Positions 60,874 to 64,000 of a stretch of 64,000 nt of DNA are shown here, piece after piece (position 1 is the first letter of the stretch; each line of letters opens with the position of its first letter). The notes beneath the pieces were generated by a model, which did not search any database, was not told where the DNA came from, and saw only the letters and a list, made by a program, of their open reading frames with translations. The position numbers were made by a program, and so were the translations under genes. This stretch comes from an uncultured Clostridia bacterium (GTDB lineage Bacteria > Bacillota > Clostridia > TANB77 > CAG-508), in assembly GCA_934122235.1 (NCBI GenBank), contig CAKOWE010000003.1:1-64000 (forward strand), in the 5' to 3' direction.

Positions 60874-63042
60874 ATGTTAAGGAAAAACCTACAAAATGTA
60901 AGTAAAAAAACAATAAGTATAACAATGATAATAATTATAATATATACGCTAATAAATGCATTAATATGTAATAAATCATATGCTATTACTCAAGTACGAA
61001 ATATGGATTCAAACAACATATATAATATTGATGAGAATTTATATCCAGGATATGCAACTTTATTAAAAAATTTAAAAACTACACATCCTAATTGGACATT
61101 TACTTTATTTTATACTGATTTGGAATGGTCAGAAGTATTAATGAATGAAACAACAGCAAATCATGCTAGAAGTTTAGTACAAGGAAAAACGGGAGAGTGG
61201 TTATGTACAGATCCACAATGTGATGGAATACCTCATGATGGTGCAAGTTGGTTTGGAGCGTCACAAACAGCTGTAGCATACTATATGGATACAAGAAATT
61301 TTTTAACAGAAGATAAAATATTTCAATTTGAAGCATTATCTTACATACCGTCAGTTCATACCGAAGCTGGTGTAGAAGCTGTTCTTAGAGGATCTTTTAT
61401 GAGCAATACAAAAATTTCTGATTATTATGGCAATTCTAACTATGGAGATAAAACTTTTGCTCAAACTATAATGTATGCAGCAGAAGCTTCTGGCGTAAGT
61501 CCGTACCATATTGCATCAAGAATTCGACAAGAAGTTGGGACAAATGGTAGTGACTCAATAACAGGAAAAGTTTCAGGATACGAGGGATATTTTAACTTTT
61601 ATAATATTGGAGCATATGCAAGTAGCGATCCAGTTATAAATGGGTTGATATATGCAAAAAGAAGTGATGTTAATTGGGATACACCAGAAAAATCTATAGT
61701 AGGTGGAGCTAAGTGGATTGCAAATGAGTTTATATCAAAAGGACAAGATACAATATATTTACAAAGATGGGATGTGGATAATCAATATCTTGGTTTATAT
61801 TGGCATTTATATCAAACTAATATACAAGCACCGGCTAGTGAATCAAGTACAGTTTATAGTAGTTATAAATCTATATTTAACAATGATTTAACTAATACAA
61901 ATTTTAATTTTATAATACCTATGTATAAGAATATGCCGATATCTGTATCTAGATATCCGAGCAGTTCAACTTATGTTTCTCAAAATGCAAAAATATATGA
62001 TGTTATTGGAAGCGGTGTAAATATAAGAAGAGAACCAGCAGGAACACTTATAGGTACATATTCAAATGGATATCAATTTTTAAGAATAGAATTAAAAGCA
62101 GCAAAGGTAAATGGAATAACATGGGACAAAATAATGCTTCAAGATGGAACTATGGCGTATATTGCTACTCAATATGTTGTTGAAACAATACAAGGAGAAT
62201 TATCAAAAGAGGCATATATAAATGCTAATGCTGAATTATTAAATGGACCAAGGGTAGTTCAGAATGGAACAACCAATGTTAGACAGTTATTTACAGGGCA
62301 ACTTGTAACGATATTAGAAGAAGGTAAATATAATTTTGATGGATATTCATGGACTAAAATAAAACTAAAAGATGGATCATATGGATATATTCAAAGTGGT
62401 TTTGTAACAGAAGGAACATATGGTGAAAAAGTAACAATAACATGTAACACTGAATTAGCATTGAGAGATTCACCATATGGAAGTATAATAAAATATATAG
62501 AGCCAGGAGTTATAGTAAATAGAATAGAGAAAGCAACGACACAAGTTAGTGGCTATTATTGGGATAAGGTAATAACATATGATGGATTAGTCGGATATAT
62601 GGCAAGAGAAAGATATAATCCATATTCATTATGGTTAACTCCTGTAAATGGTGATAATATAATCCCATCAACACCAGACGATAAATTATTATTAAATGAA
62701 ACAGAGAAGACTATAAAAGTAATACCACAAACTATTTTGAGTGATATAAAAGAAAAATATGAAGATGCAGTGTTAGTGTCTGGAACAGAAAATTTAGGTA
62801 CAGGTTCTAAAGTAAGTATAAATGGGGTAGAATATACTATAATAAAATTAGGCGATGTAAGCGGAGATGGAGAGGTTGATGCGAGAGATTCTTTAAGAAT
62901 ATTAAAGTATACAGTAGGTTCTTTTGAAATAAAGAACGAGTATATTAAAGCTGCTGATTTAAATGGAGATGAAATTATAGATGCAAGAGATTCCTTGAGA
63001 ATATTAAAATATACAGTGGGATCATATTCTATTAATTTATAA
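60874..63042 (+). CDS. Secreted glucosaminidase with SH3 repeats and a C-terminal dockerin-like pair
   Basis: 722 residues. Signal peptide (about 15-35), a GH73/endo-beta-N-acetylglucosaminidase-like domain (about 100-310; SWFGASQTAVAYYMDTRN, SGVSPYHIASRIRQEVG, YEGYFNFYNIGAY), then SH3-like segments (about 370-590; GVNIRREPAGTLIG, LALRDSPYGSI) that bind cell wall, and two tandem 22-residue dockerin-type calcium loops at the end (GDVSGDGEVDARDSLRILKY; DLNGDEIIDARDSLRILKY). It likely acts on peptidoglycan glycans at the surface and can dock to a partner. AGGAGG site. Confidence 0.85.
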   Translation: MLRKNLQNVSKKTISITMIIIIIYTLINALICNKSYAITQVRNMDSNNIYNIDENLYPGYATLLKNLKTTHPNWTFTLFYTDLEWSEVLMNETTANHARSLVQGKTGEWLCTDPQCDGIPHDGASWFGASQTAVAYYMDTRNFLTEDKIFQFEALSYIPSVHTEAGVEAVLRGSFMSNTKISDYYGNSNYGDKTFAQTIMYAAEASGVSPYHIASRIRQEVGTNGSDSITGKVSGYEGYFNFYNIGAYASSDPVINGLIYAKRSDVNWDTPEKSIVGGAKWIANEFISKGQDTIYLQRWDVDNQYLGLYWHLYQTNIQAPASESSTVYSSYKSIFNNDLTNTNFNFIIPMYKNMPISVSRYPSSSTYVSQNAKIYDVIGSGVNIRREPAGTLIGTYSNGYQFLRIELKAAKVNGITWDKIMLQDGTMAYIATQYVVETIQGELSKEAYINANAELLNGPRVVQNGTTNVRQLFTGQLVTILEEGKYNFDGYSWTKIKLKDGSYGYIQSGFVTEGTYGEKVTITCNTELALRDSPYGSIIKYIEPGVIVNRIEKATTQVSGYYWDKVITYDGLVGYMARERYNPYSLWLTPVNGDNIIPSTPDDKLLLNETEKTIKVIPQTILSDIKEKYEDAVLVSGTENLGTGSKVSINGVEYTIIKLGDVSGDGEVDARDSLRILKYTVGSFEIKNEYIKAADLNGDEIIDARDSLRILKYTVGSYSINL

Positions 63043-63067
63043 ATAAATTATGAAAGGAAGATAACAA

Positions 63068-64000
63068 ATGAGAAATAAAATATTAGTAATGGTATTATTT
63101 ATATTTGTATTGCTGGGACTTAATACGGTGATATCTTATGGGGCAATAAGTGCATCGTCAAAAACTGTAAATTCAGGGGAAAATGTTACAATATCAGTTT
63201 CTTCATCAGAAGTTTTAGGTGCATATACAATTAAAGTTATAGATAATGGGGGATTAACATTTGTAAGTAGTTCGTCTAAAAATGGACAAGCCAATGGAAC
63301 TATTATAAGTGGCTCATCACCAACTGGAATTAAAGATAATTTAGGAGAGTTTACTTTTAAGACACCGAGTGTTAGCAAAGATACAACATATTATGTAAAA
63401 ATTCAATCATCTGGAACAGAAGGTCCAAATTTAGAAAATATCAATGGATCAACCGCAACTGCAACAATAGTAGTAAAAGCTCCAGTACAACCAAGCCCTG
63501 TTGTTAAACCAAGTCCAAGTACACCAACAAATCCATCACCTGCTGCTCCAACATTTTCTAGTGTAAATGAAACGGTGTATGCAACAAATGATGTTTTTGT
63601 AAGGAGCAGTTATAGTACAAGTAGTAGTAGTTTAGGACAATTAAAAAAAGGGGAAAGTATTATAAGAGTAGGAATTAGTACTACAAAGGTTAATGGATAT
63701 TATTGGAGTAAAGTAACATATAATGGAAAAACAGGTTATATAGCTTCAAACTATTTAACAACCACTAAACCAGCTGAAGATCCAAGTCCGTTACCTAGTT
63801 CACAACCAGAAGAAAAATCAAAAGATGCAACATTAAAAAGTTTGACTATAACTGGACTTGAACTTACGCCAGTATTCGATTCTACTATAACAAGTTATGT
63901 TGTTAATACTAAAGAAAATATGACAGAAGTAGAAGTTTTAGCTGAAGTAAATGATACAAAGGCAAAGGTAGAAATTATTGGAGCTAAAGAACTAAAAGAA
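63068..64000 (+). CDS. Secreted modular protein with cohesin-like and cadherin-like domains (partial, runs off the end)
   Basis: At least 311 residues, open to the window edge. Signal peptide (about 4-24), a beta-rich domain with KTVNSGENVTISVSSSE and GEFTFKTPS features typical of cohesin-like modules (about 28-130), a Pro/Ser/Thr linker, an SH3-type segment (about 170-235; VFVRSSYSTSSSSLGQL, GYYWSKVTYNGKTGYIA), another linker and the start of a cadherin-like beta-sandwich (LKSLTITGLELTP). GAAAGGAAG before ATG; 25 bases after the dockerin-bearing glucosaminidase, so probably the same operon and a possible docking partner. Confidence 0.75.
   Translation, partial: MRNKILVMVLFIFVLLGLNTVISYGAISASSKTVNSGENVTISVSSSEVLGAYTIKVIDNGGLTFVSSSSKNGQANGTIISGSSPTGIKDNLGEFTFKTPSVSKDTTYYVKIQSSGTEGPNLENINGSTATATIVVKAPVQPSPVVKPSPSTPTNPSPAAPTFSSVNETVYATNDVFVRSSYSTSSSSLGQLKKGESIIRVGISTTKVNGYYWSKVTYNGKTGYIASNYLTTTKPAEDPSPLPSSQPEEKSKDATLKSLTITGLELTPVFDSTITSYVVNTKENMTEVEVLAEVNDTKAKVEIIGAKELKE

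Overview
The window is AT-rich chromosomal DNA from an endospore-forming, Gram-positive member of the Clostridia (Bacillota), probably an uncultured gut-type lineage. The evidence is the very low G+C, AAGGAGG-type ribosome sites, T-box leaders on aspS, valS and pheST, the sporulation genes spoIVB, spoVM and an H-type SASP, a PASTA kinase/phosphatase pair, pyruvate phosphate dikinase and formate-tetrahydrofolate ligase. It opens in the 3' end of a 23S rRNA gene and closes inside a secreted modular protein.

Layout. 1-440: end of an rRNA operon (23S end, 5S, tRNA-Asn). 580-2424: two genes with unusual composition. 2.5-16.1 kb: lipid and membrane genes, rpsB-tsf, spoIVB, an MFS transporter, a yqeG/prepilin-peptidase/M24-peptidase operon and efp. 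16.0-27.2 kb: M23 peptidase, tRNA-Trp, ppdK, surface proteins, aspS. 27.3-40 kb: priA-def-fmt, an Asp23/AmaP/nusB/xseAB block, fhs and valS. 40-50 kb: asd, a GT-C-type membrane protein, rlmN-prpC-pknB-rpe, a bactofilin-like protein, nth, spoVM, rpmB. 50-64 kb: a dipeptidase, pheST, SASP, a TGS-uridine-kinase fusion, an L,D-transpeptidase, a U32 peptidase and a pair of secreted modular proteins.

Main discovery candidate. Four otherwise intact genes (yqeG, an M23 peptidase, priA and a U32 peptidase) are each split into frames by exactly one extra base per break, six breaks in all. Every break is an in-phase CGG codon. Skipping the C and reading the following GGA or GGT as glycine restores the frame, and in the best-conserved cases it restores an invariant glycine (the PriA P-loop GSGKT; the M23 motifs around the catalytic domain). 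By eye, I find no in-phase CGG anywhere else in the roughly 60 typical genes of the window, although CGG occurs many times in other phases. The only ordinary in-phase CGG codons (three) are in the two compositionally odd genes next to the tRNA-Asn. This points to systematic +1 frameshifting at CGG, or decoding of CGGN as a four-base glycine codon, in an organism where CGG is otherwise unused. I give these four genes as single frameshifted CDSs rather than pseudogenes.

The rest is mostly core biology. Translation (rpsB, tsf, efp, aspS, valS, pheST, def, fmt, rlmN, rpmB), DNA repair and restart (priA, xseAB, nth), cell envelope and sporulation are intermixed. Regulation visible in sequence is mainly T-boxes, intrinsic terminators shared by convergent genes, and a small upstream ORF before rpsB.
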